A stretch of 49,541 nt of DNA from Oscillospiraceae bacterium. GTDB taxonomy: Bacteria; Bacillota; Clostridia; Oscillospirales; CAG-272. Below are positions 1-8,177 of this stretch, in pieces. Within the stretch, counting starts at the first letter, position 1. The number at the start of each line of letters is the position of its first letter. The notes under the pieces are model-generated. The model made no database searches. It worked only from the letters and a program-made list of their open reading frames with translations, and was not told where the DNA came from. A program made the position numbers and the translations under genes. The stretch covers positions 69,361-118,901 of the forward strand of contig SVRT01000007.1 of the NCBI GenBank assembly GCA_015064685.1. Reading direction: 5' to 3'.

Positions 1-1691
1 GATGCCGTGCCTTCATCAACCACACGTTGCATCAGTTTAGTCATAATAGCCGCAGTCTCACGTGAAATCGCGGGATGACAATCGCGTGTATTGTCGAGTA
101 TGATCTTTCCGTTCATATCGGTCACCTTGCAATAAGTTCGCGATTTTGATTTTAAGCCTTCATCAAAGACGGTGTAGGCAGATACCAGTTCCCTTAATGA
201 GATTCCCACGGAATGCTGACCGAGAGCCAAGGAGGCATAGCCTGAATCTTCTTTTACATCAAGAGAAGATATTCCCAACGTACGTGTGAGAAAATCAAAA
301 GAGCTTTGGAGTCCCACCTTCTCAAGTAGCTTTACCGCAACAGTGTTTAAGGAATGCGATAGAGCATATTCAACGGTAACGTCCCCGTTATATTTTCTAT
401 TAGCGTTCATCGGCCAAGGATTGCCACCGTGAGCGGATTGATTGACGGGAGTATCGGATACAATGCTTGACCAGTTGACAAGACCTCGCTCGATTGCGAG
501 AGCATAAACAGATAATGGCTTTATAGCAGAGCCCGAAGGGCGCTTTGAATTTGTCGCATAATTGAAAATCCGATTTCCCTTTTTTTCACCAATACCTCCT
601 CTTATGCCAAGAATATTCCCACTGTGCGGATCAATAATAACCATAGATGCCTCAGGGATCGAGCCGTCAATATTTTCTGGAAAATTTTCTATATTGGAAA
701 AGTAATCGTCAAGAATAGCTTGAATGTTACCGTCCATTAATGTGTATATCTTATATCCTCCCTTATAAAGCAAAACAGAAGCATTTTTTCGTGATATCCC
801 GTATTTTTTTGCCATATCCGAAATTACGTCCTCAATAACAGTATCAATATACCACGAGTTAACGTGTGAGATATCTTTACTTTTTACATTCAGAACAAGG
901 TCTTCACACAAAGTAGCGCGGTATTGCTCTTCAGAAATATATCCGAGTTTGTGCATACAGAATAACACGGTCTCACTTCTCTTTTGGTTTTCTTCGGGAT
1001 GGCGTATAGGATCATATTTGGAGGGATTATTCGTTATTGCCGCAATTGCAACCGATTCGCGAAGAGAAAGCTCCGAGACGTCCTTTGAAAAATAATACTG
1101 TGCCGCCGCCCCGATCCCACTGCATCCGTTGGCGAGATTTATGATATTTAAATACATTTCAATAATCTCGCTTTTGTCGTATTCCCTTTCAAGATTCATC
1201 GCAGAAAAAGCCTCGATAAGCTTTCTTTCTATTAAACGCTGATCATTTCCTGTAAGATTTTTTACAAGCTGCTGGGTAATCGTTGAGCCGCCGAAGCTGC
1301 TTTTTCCTCCGAAAACGTAATTGAGCACAGCCTTACCGCTTCTCAGAAAGTCTATTCCGTTGTGATCCCAGAATCTCCTGTCTTCAATCGCGACAAAGGC
1401 ATCGATCAGCTCCTTTGGTATTTCTGCATAAGATACGTAATTGAATTTTGCACCGCTATTAATTGAGGCATCCTCGATGAGTATCGGGTTTCCGATATAT
1501 TCTCCAAGCTCTGAGACCTCGTATCGGTAAAACTCAGTCTCTCCGCCTCCTTTTGATACGTCAAGTAATGCTTCGTCCACGTGGCTCTGCGAATATCTGT
1601 GCAGGATTATGGCTCCTGCAACAACTAAAATCGAAAAAAGAAAAAAAAGCGTTATAACAAGAATAAGTAAAAATTTACCGAATCTTCGCAT
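1..1691 (-). CDS. Class A penicillin-binding protein (PBP1-type), 3' end outside window
   Basis: Bifunctional peptidoglycan glycosyltransferase/transpeptidase that polymerises and cross-links the cell wall outside the membrane. The reading frame is open from 1691 to the window edge (563 codons). It starts MRRFGKFLLILV, a cytoplasmic tip followed by one membrane anchor. The glycosyltransferase 51 domain shows EDRRFWDHNGID near residue 105 and GGSTITQQLVKNL near 135. The transpeptidase domain shows the catalytic SxxK box as SAIK near residue 390 and the SxN box as SLN near 446. The third box (KTG) would lie beyond the edge. A G-rich ribosome site sits about 8 bases before the ATG. It is separated from the upstream metallophosphoesterase by a terminator, so it is probably its own unit. 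The family call is secure; which PBP1 paralogue it is cannot be told. Confidence 0.93.
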   Translation of the reverse strand, partial: MRRFGKFLLILVITLFFLFSILVVAGAIILHRYSQSHVDEALLDVSKGGGETEFYRYEVSELGEYIGNPILIEDASINSGAKFNYVSYAEIPKELIDAFVAIEDRRFWDHNGIDFLRSGKAVLNYVFGGKSSFGGSTITQQLVKNLTGNDQRLIERKLIEAFSAMNLEREYDKSEIIEMYLNIINLANGCSGIGAAAQYYFSKDVSELSLRESVAIAAITNNPSKYDPIRHPEENQKRSETVLFCMHKLGYISEEQYRATLCEDLVLNVKSKDISHVNSWYIDTVIEDVISDMAKKYGISRKNASVLLYKGGYKIYTLMDGNIQAILDDYFSNIENFPENIDGSIPEASMVIIDPHSGNILGIRGGIGEKKGNRIFNYATNSKRPSGSAIKPLSVYALAIERGLVNWSSIVSDTPVNQSAHGGNPWPMNANRKYNGDVTVEYALSHSLNTVAVKLLEKVGLQSSFDFLTRTLGISSLDVKEDSGYASLALGQHSVGISLRELVSAYTVFDEGLKSKSRTYCKVTDMNGKIILDNTRDCHPAISRETAAIMTKLMQRVVDEGTA

Positions 1692-1744
1692 ATCTATGCC
1701 CCCCGTTTTTCTTTTAGTTTGTCATAATCAAAAAAGAAATATAA

Positions 1745-1785
1745 AAGAGAAAAAATAGAAGAGATGCAAATTATTGCATCTCTTC
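1745..1785 (-). terminator. Rho-independent terminator of the comEC-phosphoesterase operon
   Basis: Perfect 12-bp inverted repeat, GAAGAGATGCAA at 1758-1769 and its complement at 1774-1785, with a 4-base loop. On the minus strand it is followed by a T-rich tract. The upstream arm encodes the last residues of the phosphoesterase and the loop holds its TAA stop (1771-1773), so the terminator is partly coding. Confidence 0.85.
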
Positions 1786-2562
1786 ATTGCCACGTATTGT
1801 TATTTTCAGTATCTCGGTTGGATTGAAGAATCTTGGAATTGGCTTTGAATTATTGACTGCTCCGGTACTGATGATCAGCCTGCCATCGTGCATTCCAAAG
1901 GTGAATTTTGGAAAAAGCCCCTGATGAGGTGCGTATACCCCGCGGTTGAAAAATCTCCAATGTCCACCGTGTGCATGTCCGGATAAGATCAGATCGAAAT
2001 CGGTATCCTTCAAGTGTTTTTCATAATAATGAGGATAATGACATAGCAGTATCTTAAAGCCCGGGATCTTTGCAAATTTTTCAAGAAAGATTTCGTCAAA
2101 TTCTTTTGCCTGCGCAGGATCCTTGTCTCTGCCGCAAATGAGCCCACCGATAAGGAGTCCTTCACCGTTTTTTAATGCGAACTCAGTAAATTTGTCGTTT
2201 ATCAGATTGACGCCTGTATCGGATATTTTGTTGATATATTCCTTTGCCATTGCTTCCTCGGGAATACGGTCTTTTTCCTTCATCGCGTGTGAATAATATA
2301 TTTCGTGATTACCGAAGCAATAATATACAGGAGCGATGCCAACTGCTTTGCTGATAAATTCAAAAGAGTTTATATTTCTCTTTTCCATATATTCATTCGC
2401 AACCTCGAATATGTCACCGGCAAGCAAGATGAGATCGGGAGAAAGAGCCCTCAAAGCTGAAATCACCTTGTCAGACTTACGCGCATGCAGGTCTGAAACA
2501 CAAGCGATTGTGACTTTCCCATTAATTTTTGAGGTGCTTATTTCATATTGAGTTATCTTCAT
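1771..2562 (-). CDS. Calcineurin-like metallophosphoesterase (YkuE/YaeI type)
   Basis: Predicted metal-dependent phosphoesterase of 263 residues. It carries the full motif series of the calcineurin-like fold: SDLHAR near residue 24 (DxH), AGDIFE (GD), CFGNHEIYY (GNHE), LLCHYPHY, and SGHAHGGHWR (GHxH) near 195. These ligands bind a two-metal centre. Related YkuE/YaeI proteins act at or near the membrane, but this one has no obvious signal peptide, so its substrate and location are unknown. It starts 12 bases after the comEC stop and is certainly co-transcribed with it. The gene ends inside a terminator stem. Family assignment is firm; function within the family is open. Confidence 0.9.
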   Translation of the reverse strand: MKITQYEISTSKINGKVTIACVSDLHARKSDKVISALRALSPDLILLAGDIFEVANEYMEKRNINSFEFISKAVGIAPVYYCFGNHEIYYSHAMKEKDRIPEEAMAKEYINKISDTGVNLINDKFTEFALKNGEGLLIGGLICGRDKDPAQAKEFDEIFLEKFAKIPGFKILLCHYPHYYEKHLKDTDFDLILSGHAHGGHWRFFNRGVYAPHQGLFPKFTFGMHDGRLIISTGAVNNSKPIPRFFNPTEILKITIRGNEEMQ

Positions 2563-2574
2563 AGCTATACCTCA

Positions 2575-4884
2575 CTATTTATCAAGATAAAAAACGATCT
2601 TCTCGGGAACAAGATAATATGACGTGAATGAATGTTCGGGAAGGATAAAGTATTTTGCACGGATCTCGTCCGCAAAAGCTACAGTTTCAACCCGGTCAAT
2701 GTCGTCTATTGTGTATTCTCCCTTTGTTTTGGGTCCTTTATTGCCGAAAATGATGTGCTGCGATTTTGAAAAATGATATTGAGCAAGCTCCGAAAGCGTG
2801 CTTTCGTCAAAAGCAGGGGAGACGTACGTTATATGTTCTCTTCCCGTGTATATGCCAATTAACGATATCGGAACAGATGAGCGGTCAATAGTGTCAAACG
2901 TATGCTCAACGGTTACGTTGCCGAATGCATACAGCGATTCCCCCTGATCATATAAATAAACGTCAACTCCGTTATCTTCGGAAAAATCATAAATTCTGAC
3001 AAGCTTATCATAGTCCTCATCATTGGTCGGTATGGGGAGCCAAAGCTCACGAATCCTATATGATTCACACAGCATTTGAAGCGACGACGTGTGTTGATTA
3101 GAGTATCTCGTCAGCATGATCGCCTTGATCTCGGTAGCCCTGGATTCATATATCTCATTCAGTGCAAGATCGTATGACGTCATACTTCCGTTGGAAATAT
3201 CACATATCATTGCTTCCCTATTATTTGTCAAAACAATGACGTCAGATGTCGAGGATGCGTTTATGTACGTTACTCTAAGATTGTCCTTGTTTACAGCTTC
3301 ATAAGCTCCGATAATACCTACGCATATCAGAATACACGCAGCAAATGGTATGAGAGAATATATCCTCTTTTTATGCTTTGAGATCAATGAATAGGCGAGT
3401 CCCACGAAAACCAAGACAAACAGTATCGGAGTCGAGTAATTCAACGAATAAACGATTCCCTCGTATTCGGATATCTCCGCGCAGTAATCGACCATAAATC
3501 CAGATGTCATTCGTAACAGGAAAACTATAGCGTCTGAAAGCACAGGAATCGAGTGAAGCGGGAGCAGGAGCAGCGAGAAAATGATCACTGTAGCTGTCGG
3601 AATAGACAGGACTACCGATGAAATTACACTGAGCACTGATATTTCTTTTATGAAAATACATAAAACGGAAATGAGAGGAATCAAAGCCGCAAATCCGGTT
3701 ACGAAGGCAATAATTATCGAAAACAACACTTTGAACGCTATACGTTTTACTGCACTGTCGTATTTAACAAGCTTTTCATTGAAAAACTCATTAACAGGAG
3801 GAACAAAGACAAGGATCCCAAGCGTTGCTGAAAACGACATCCAGAATGCGGCATCAAGCACGCTGCCCGGAGATAACAGCACGAGAAGAAATCCTGCGAC
3901 GGACAGAGACGTCAGCGGATCGGGCAGAGCTGAAATGAGCATTGACAGATAAACTATCAGAAGCATTATCACCGATCTTGTCGCAGAGACCGAAAATCCC
4001 GTAAGCGCCAGATACGATATAGCAAACACAGATAAGAGAGTTGCAATTATCCATGTCTTTCTTGTTATGCGGCGCATAACAAACATAGCAGCACCCATTA
4101 TAATGCTCATATGCATGCCGCTCAGAGCAAGAATGTGCGATGCTCCTGCACGTTGAAAATCACGGCCTACCGTATTGCTTAAAAGATGCTTGTTGCCAAG
4201 TAAAAGAGCGGAAGAAAGCTTTCCTTCCTCTCCGCCGATTGTGCGTGTAAGAATACTTGATAGCTTGTTGTTAATGGATGTGAAGGTAATTACGTCGCTA
4301 TCGGAATATTCGTGAACAGTTAAAGAGGAGCTGTCATCGGTTGAATAAATGACGAAAATATTTTCTGAGAAAAGTTCAAGCGTCTCGTCAAATCTTCCAC
4401 CGCTTCTCTCCGGTGCCATAGCGGTAGCAGATATTGAAATCTTATCTCCCGGCTGGAGCGCGGCGGAAAAACCGCATTCAAGTATTGCCTTGTGCTTATC
4501 CTTCTCACCGTCAAGGTTTGTAACGGAGATCACATATCTCGATGCAAAATTGCTTTGAAACTCTTCTTCAACGACAAAGGCATCAACTGTGTATTTGTTG
4601 TTGTATGTTTGTTTAGTGCTTTCAAGATTGTAATTGAAATAGATATATGAGCTTGCAAAAGACAGAACGCTCATAATCAGGATAAGAATAAAGCATAGAA
4701 ATTTATATTTTTTGTCGCTCGAATAGTGCTTGATAAAGGCAAGTATAAGAGAGAAAACAAGTGCAACGGATGCAAGCGCAATTATAATGATCTTTGCAAG
4801 TCCTGGAATAAAAAACCCGATCACAGAGCATGTAAGAAATATCATACATGCAGTGAATAGGGGTCTTTTTGCCAAAATATTCAT
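2575..4884 (-). CDS. comEC: ComEC/Rec2-family DNA-uptake channel protein
   Basis: 769-residue polytopic membrane protein, the family that forms the inner-membrane channel for single-stranded DNA in natural competence. Residues 1-80 hold membrane segments. A DUF4131-like extracellular OB-type region follows (about 90-190). The Competence domain begins near 215 with LLLGNKHLLS and the family signature RAGASHILALSGMHMS (245-260), followed by many helices to about 500. Residues 535-769 align in position with the beta-lactamase-like C-terminal domain. However, where the metal-binding HxHxDH should be there is LTRYSNQHTSS (591-601), so this domain looks metal-free. AAAGGAG precedes the ATG. comEA, comF and pili are not in the window, so competence itself is not shown. 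Confidence 0.9.
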   Translation of the reverse strand: MNILAKRPLFTACMIFLTCSVIGFFIPGLAKIIIIALASVALVFSLILAFIKHYSSDKKYKFLCFILILIMSVLSFASSYIYFNYNLESTKQTYNNKYTVDAFVVEEEFQSNFASRYVISVTNLDGEKDKHKAILECGFSAALQPGDKISISATAMAPERSGGRFDETLELFSENIFVIYSTDDSSSLTVHEYSDSDVITFTSINNKLSSILTRTIGGEEGKLSSALLLGNKHLLSNTVGRDFQRAGASHILALSGMHMSIIMGAAMFVMRRITRKTWIIATLLSVFAISYLALTGFSVSATRSVIMLLIVYLSMLISALPDPLTSLSVAGFLLVLLSPGSVLDAAFWMSFSATLGILVFVPPVNEFFNEKLVKYDSAVKRIAFKVLFSIIIAFVTGFAALIPLISVLCIFIKEISVLSVISSVVLSIPTATVIIFSLLLLPLHSIPVLSDAIVFLLRMTSGFMVDYCAEISEYEGIVYSLNYSTPILFVLVFVGLAYSLISKHKKRIYSLIPFAACILICVGIIGAYEAVNKDNLRVTYINASSTSDVIVLTNNREAMICDISNGSMTSYDLALNEIYESRATEIKAIMLTRYSNQHTSSLQMLCESYRIRELWLPIPTNDEDYDKLVRIYDFSEDNGVDVYLYDQGESLYAFGNVTVEHTFDTIDRSSVPISLIGIYTGREHITYVSPAFDESTLSELAQYHFSKSQHIIFGNKGPKTKGEYTIDDIDRVETVAFADEIRAKYFILPEHSFTSYYLVPEKIVFYLDK

Positions 4885-4955
4885 ATAATCACGCTCCTTT
4901 CATTTCGTTTTTTTGCAACAAAAAAGTATAAAAAACAACTTTTTTTGAAAAACTA

Positions 4956-4984
4956 TTGACAAATACAAGAAAAAAATATATAAT
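4956..4984 (+). promoter_or_regulatory. SigA-type promoter of the carrier protein gene
   Basis: TTGACA (4956-4961), 17-base spacer, TATAAT (4979-4984): a perfect consensus match. The gene's AGGAGG ribosome site at 5007-5012 is 7 bases before the ATG. Such a strong promoter suggests a highly expressed monocistronic gene. Confidence 0.9.
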
Positions 4985-5019
4985 ATCAACGTTATATTAT
5001 CTCAACAGGAGGAAAAGAA

Positions 5020-5247
5020 ATGTTTGACAAGTTTAAGTCCCTGCTCGTAAATGAGCTTCAGATTAAGGAAGACCTCATTACTCTTGATGCAGAGCTCACT
5101 TCCGATCTTGGAGTTAATTCCATCGAACTTGCCGACCTCGTTATGATCTGCGAAGAGCAGTTTGATCTTGTTATCGAGGATGAGGATCTTCAGAGCTTCA
5201 TTACCGTTGGCGACGTAGTCAACTACCTTGAAGCGAATTGCGCTTGA
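5020..5247 (+). CDS. Acyl carrier protein-like phosphopantetheine carrier
   Basis: 75-residue acidic four-helix carrier protein. The prosthetic-group motif is DLGVNSIEL, with Ser34 as the expected 4'-phosphopantetheine site. Ordinary fatty-acid ACPs have Asp before this serine (LGxDS), but here it is Asn33. The gene stands alone between a consensus promoter and a strong terminator, not next to fab genes. It may be the housekeeping ACP or a second carrier for another synthase; the sequence does not decide. Length, acidity and helix pattern all fit the family. Confidence 0.88.
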   Translation: MFDKFKSLLVNELQIKEDLITLDAELTSDLGVNSIELADLVMICEEQFDLVIEDEDLQSFITVGDVVNYLEANCA

Positions 5248-5269
5248 TCCATACAAATTACATATAATT

Positions 5270-5302
5270 GGTTACCCTTAAAGGGTAACCTTTTATTTTT
5301 TT
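5270..5302 (+). terminator. Rho-independent terminator after the carrier protein gene
   Basis: Perfect 10-bp stem GGTTACCCTT/AAGGGTAACC (5270-5279 and 5281-5290) followed by a T-rich run at 5291-5302. The T-run overlaps the last codons of the convergent ispE gene. The minus strand lacks a T-tract, so it mainly serves the plus strand. Confidence 0.9.
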
Positions 5303-6162
5303 ATCGGATAACAGAGATGAGCAACAGCACCGCAATCCTGCAATGCTTCAACCGCCCTCTTTGCGTCATCCTCGTTATCAAACAAGCCGAATACCGACGT
5401 TCCGCTACCGCTCATCATAGCCGCTTGGGCTCCGTTTGAAACAAGAATTCGTTTAAGCTCAGTGACGCAGGGACGACACGGCTCCACAACGCTTTCAAAA
5501 ATATTGAAAAGACCCTTTGAATAGATACCGAGATCTATATTATTATCTGGGGCTATTAAAGAATCAAGCTTCTGAGCTTCGGGCAAGTACCCGTCAAATC
5601 TATTGTATTTTTCATCGAGAGCGCGATAAGCCGAGGGAGTAGACATCCCCTCTCCATTCTTCGCGATAACGATCGTGCAGTTAGGCATCGAAGGAGCCTT
5701 TTTCAGTATATCTCCCGTGCCCATAGCAACGTACGAGCCTGATTCAATGCAGAATGGTACGTCCGCCCCAAGCTTGTTGCCAAGTGCCTTGAGATCATCG
5801 ATAGACATGGGTGACTCAGAGAGCGAATTGAGCGCGACCAGGACAGCTGCGGCATCAGCACTTCCCCCCGCGAGTCCTGCCGACATAGGTATTCTCTTTT
5901 CTATTGCAATACTGATCTTTCCGGATATCGGATATATGTCAGCCGCCTTATATGCAAGATTCTTGCAGTCACACGGTACAGACGGATCCGAGCAGCTGAT
6001 AGAAATCTCCTTTTCTTTGGATGCTTGAAAGCCAACGGTAACAGTATCGTGCAAGCTCACGCTTTGCATAAGACTGAGAATATTGTGATAACCGTCCTCG
6101 CGCAGTGATTCTATGTCAAGAAACAGATTGATTTTTGCATAAGCCTTTACAGAAATGTTCAT
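5293..6162 (-). CDS. ispE: 4-diphosphocytidyl-2-C-methyl-D-erythritol kinase
   Basis: 289-residue GHMP-fold kinase that phosphorylates the 2-hydroxyl of CDP-methylerythritol with ATP, a middle step of the cytosolic MEP isoprenoid pathway. The N-terminal motif AKINLFLDI carries the active-site Lys10. The GHMP ATP loop is PMSAGLAGGSADAAA (92-106). LGADVPF (131-137) supplies the catalytic Asp134. The C-terminal MMSGSGTSVFGLF is the third GHMP motif. Length is normal. AAGGAG lies 8 bases before the ATG. The neighbours in the pathway, ispD and ispF, are adjacent to each other at 39.7-40.9 kb rather than here. Confidence 0.96.
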   Translation of the reverse strand: MNISVKAYAKINLFLDIESLREDGYHNILSLMQSVSLHDTVTVGFQASKEKEISISCSDPSVPCDCKNLAYKAADIYPISGKISIAIEKRIPMSAGLAGGSADAAAVLVALNSLSESPMSIDDLKALGNKLGADVPFCIESGSYVAMGTGDILKKAPSMPNCTIVIAKNGEGMSTPSAYRALDEKYNRFDGYLPEAQKLDSLIAPDNNIDLGIYSKGLFNIFESVVEPCRPCVTELKRILVSNGAQAAMMSGSGTSVFGLFDNEDDAKRAVEALQDCGAVAHLCYPIKK

Positions 6163-6260
6163 AACCGACTCCTTACGACTTCTTTTTTTAATTATACATA
6201 CAATATGTTATTATTCTGTGAATAATCTGAAATATTTATTAAATAGTTGTCGGGACTCTC

Positions 6261-6289
6261 TTGACTATAAATGCAAAAAATATTATAAT
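6261..6289 (+). promoter_or_regulatory. SigA-type promoter of htpG
   Basis: TTGACT (6261-6266), 17-base spacer, TATAAT (6284-6289). I see no CIRCE inverted repeat (HrcA) and no CtsR-like heptad repeat near it, so heat control by those repressors is not supported. Confidence 0.85.
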
Positions 6290-6337
6290 ATAAGGAGTGA
6301 GAAATCATGTAATGTGGCGCGTGCCAAGGAGGAAACA

Positions 6338-8176
6338 ATGTCTCAGAATAAAAAAGGCGGTATCTCGGTAGAGACCGCGCATATATTCCCTGTAATTAAA
6401 AAATGGCTGTATTCAGATAAGGATATCTTTTTGAGAGAAATCGTATCAAATGCTACCGATGCGGTAACAAAGCTCCGCAGACTGTCGTCTCTCGGTCAGT
6501 ATGACGATAACGGCGAAGCCTACTCTGTCAGAGTAACTCTTGATAAGGAAGCAAAGACGATTACCGTGTCCGATAACGGAATCGGTATGACCGAGGAAGA
6601 GCTTGAAAAATACATTTGCTCTATCGCACTTTCGGGCGCACTCGACTTTATACAGAAATATGACGAGAATAATCAGAATAACGGAATAATCGGACACTTC
6701 GGTCTCGGATTTTATTCATCGTTTATGGTTTCGGATAACGTTGAACTGATAACACGCTCGTATCTGTCCGAGGAAGCAACACGATGGGTATGCAACGGAG
6801 CCGGAGAGTATGAAATATCCCCGGCTCAAAGAGATACCCACGGAACCGACGTTATTATGCATATATCGGATGAAGAGGCTGCATATCTTGATAAGTATAA
6901 GCTGAGAAATATCCTTGATAAATACTGCGCGTTTATGTCAGTTGATATTTTCTTTGACTGCGAGGACGAAGCGGATGCAGAGGACGATAAAGAAGTAAAG
7001 CCGATAAACGATACTGCTCCAATCTGGCTTAAGAATGCATCGGATTGCTCTGATGAGGAATACAAGGACTTTTATAAAAAGGTATTCAACGATTTCAAGG
7101 ATCCGCTATTCCATATCCATATAAATGCTGATTATCCACTCAACTTCAAGGGTGTGCTGTATTTCCCCTCCCGTCTTAACGATTACGAATCCTACGAAGG
7201 ACAGGTAAAGTTGTTCTATAATCAGGTATTCGTTGCAGACGATATCAAGGAGATCATTCCCGATTTTCTTCTTATGCTCAGAGGAGTGCTCGACTGTCCC
7301 GAGCTTCCGCTCAACGTCTCAAGAAGCTACCTGCAGGATAATGCCTATGTAAAAAAGGTTGCTGCTCATATAGTAAAAAAGGTTGCCGATAAGATAAATT
7401 CTCTATGCATCAATGATAGAGAGACCTATGAAAAGATCTGGAGCGAGCTTAAAATATTCTTTGAATATGCTTGCCTGAGAGACAGAAAGTTCTATGATAG
7501 GGTTAATTCGTCATATCTTCTCGAAATGGTGGACGGCTCCTTTATGACTCTTGAGGATTACCTTAAGGAGTGCGAGGAAAAGCATCAGAATACCGTATAT
7601 TATGCAACTGATAAGGCAATGCAGGCTCAGTATATTTCGATGTTTGAATCCGAAGGAATTAAGGTAGCCCTTCTCTCTCATCAGCTCGACACACAGTTCG
7701 TTACGATGTGTGAGAGCGTTAACTCAAATGTCAAATATAAGAGAATCGACTCCGAGATTACGGATATTCTGAAATCGGATGGAGATGCTCAGGGAGACGA
7801 ATCCCTTTTTGAGCTTTTCAAGACGGTTTCCGGAAATGCAGAGCTCAAGGTAAGCTATGAATGCCTGAAGGACGAGGGCGTCCCCGCTATCCTCACAGTC
7901 TCCGAGGAATCCAGACGTATGGAGGACATGATGAGGATGTATTCGAATATGGGCATGAATATAGGTGGGGATTTCCCCGTAGAGTACACTCTTGTGTTAA
8001 ACTCCAAGTCTCTTCTGATAAATAGGCTTTCCGCGATAAAGCCTGTTGACGAGGGCAAGGCGACATTGATGGCAAGTGAGATATATAAGCTTGCACTTAT
8101 CTCGCAAAGACAATTGTCAGCCGAGGAGCTTAAGGACTTCTTGAACAACAGCTTCAAGCTTTTGGAGATGCTCTGA
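6338..8176 (+). CDS. htpG: Hsp90-family molecular chaperone HtpG
   Basis: 612-residue cytosolic ATP-dependent chaperone. The ATP-binding (GHKL) N-domain shows FLREIVSNATDA with Asn38, VSDNGIGMT (78-86) and GHFGLGFYSSFMVS near 118-131. The middle domain shows SRSYLQDN with the conserved arginine region. The C-terminal dimerisation domain is complete; length is standard. The open frame extends 61 codons further upstream, but ATG 6338 is preferred because AGGAGG sits at 6327-6332 and HtpG homologues begin here. Only one base separates its stop from the next start, so the following PDT-like gene is translationally coupled to it. Confidence 0.97.
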   Translation: MSQNKKGGISVETAHIFPVIKKWLYSDKDIFLREIVSNATDAVTKLRRLSSLGQYDDNGEAYSVRVTLDKEAKTITVSDNGIGMTEEELEKYICSIALSGALDFIQKYDENNQNNGIIGHFGLGFYSSFMVSDNVELITRSYLSEEATRWVCNGAGEYEISPAQRDTHGTDVIMHISDEEAAYLDKYKLRNILDKYCAFMSVDIFFDCEDEADAEDDKEVKPINDTAPIWLKNASDCSDEEYKDFYKKVFNDFKDPLFHIHINADYPLNFKGVLYFPSRLNDYESYEGQVKLFYNQVFVADDIKEIIPDFLLMLRGVLDCPELPLNVSRSYLQDNAYVKKVAAHIVKKVADKINSLCINDRETYEKIWSELKIFFEYACLRDRKFYDRVNSSYLLEMVDGSFMTLEDYLKECEEKHQNTVYYATDKAMQAQYISMFESEGIKVALLSHQLDTQFVTMCESVNSNVKYKRIDSEITDILKSDGDAQGDESLFELFKTVSGNAELKVSYECLKDEGVPAILTVSEESRRMEDMMRMYSNMGMNIGGDFPVEYTLVLNSKSLLINRLSAIKPVDEGKATLMASEIYKLALISQRQLSAEELKDFLNNSFKLLEML

Positions 8177-8177
8177 G

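Noticed and set aside
3581-3952. A 123-codon open frame inside comEC on the opposite strand
   Set aside because: Shadow of comEC; no motif and no ribosome site.
6292-6312. A ribosome site (AAGGAG) followed by ATG-TAA, a minimal start-stop element before htpG
   Set aside because: The transcription start expected from the -10 at 6284-6289 is about 6296, so the ribosome site would not be in the RNA.
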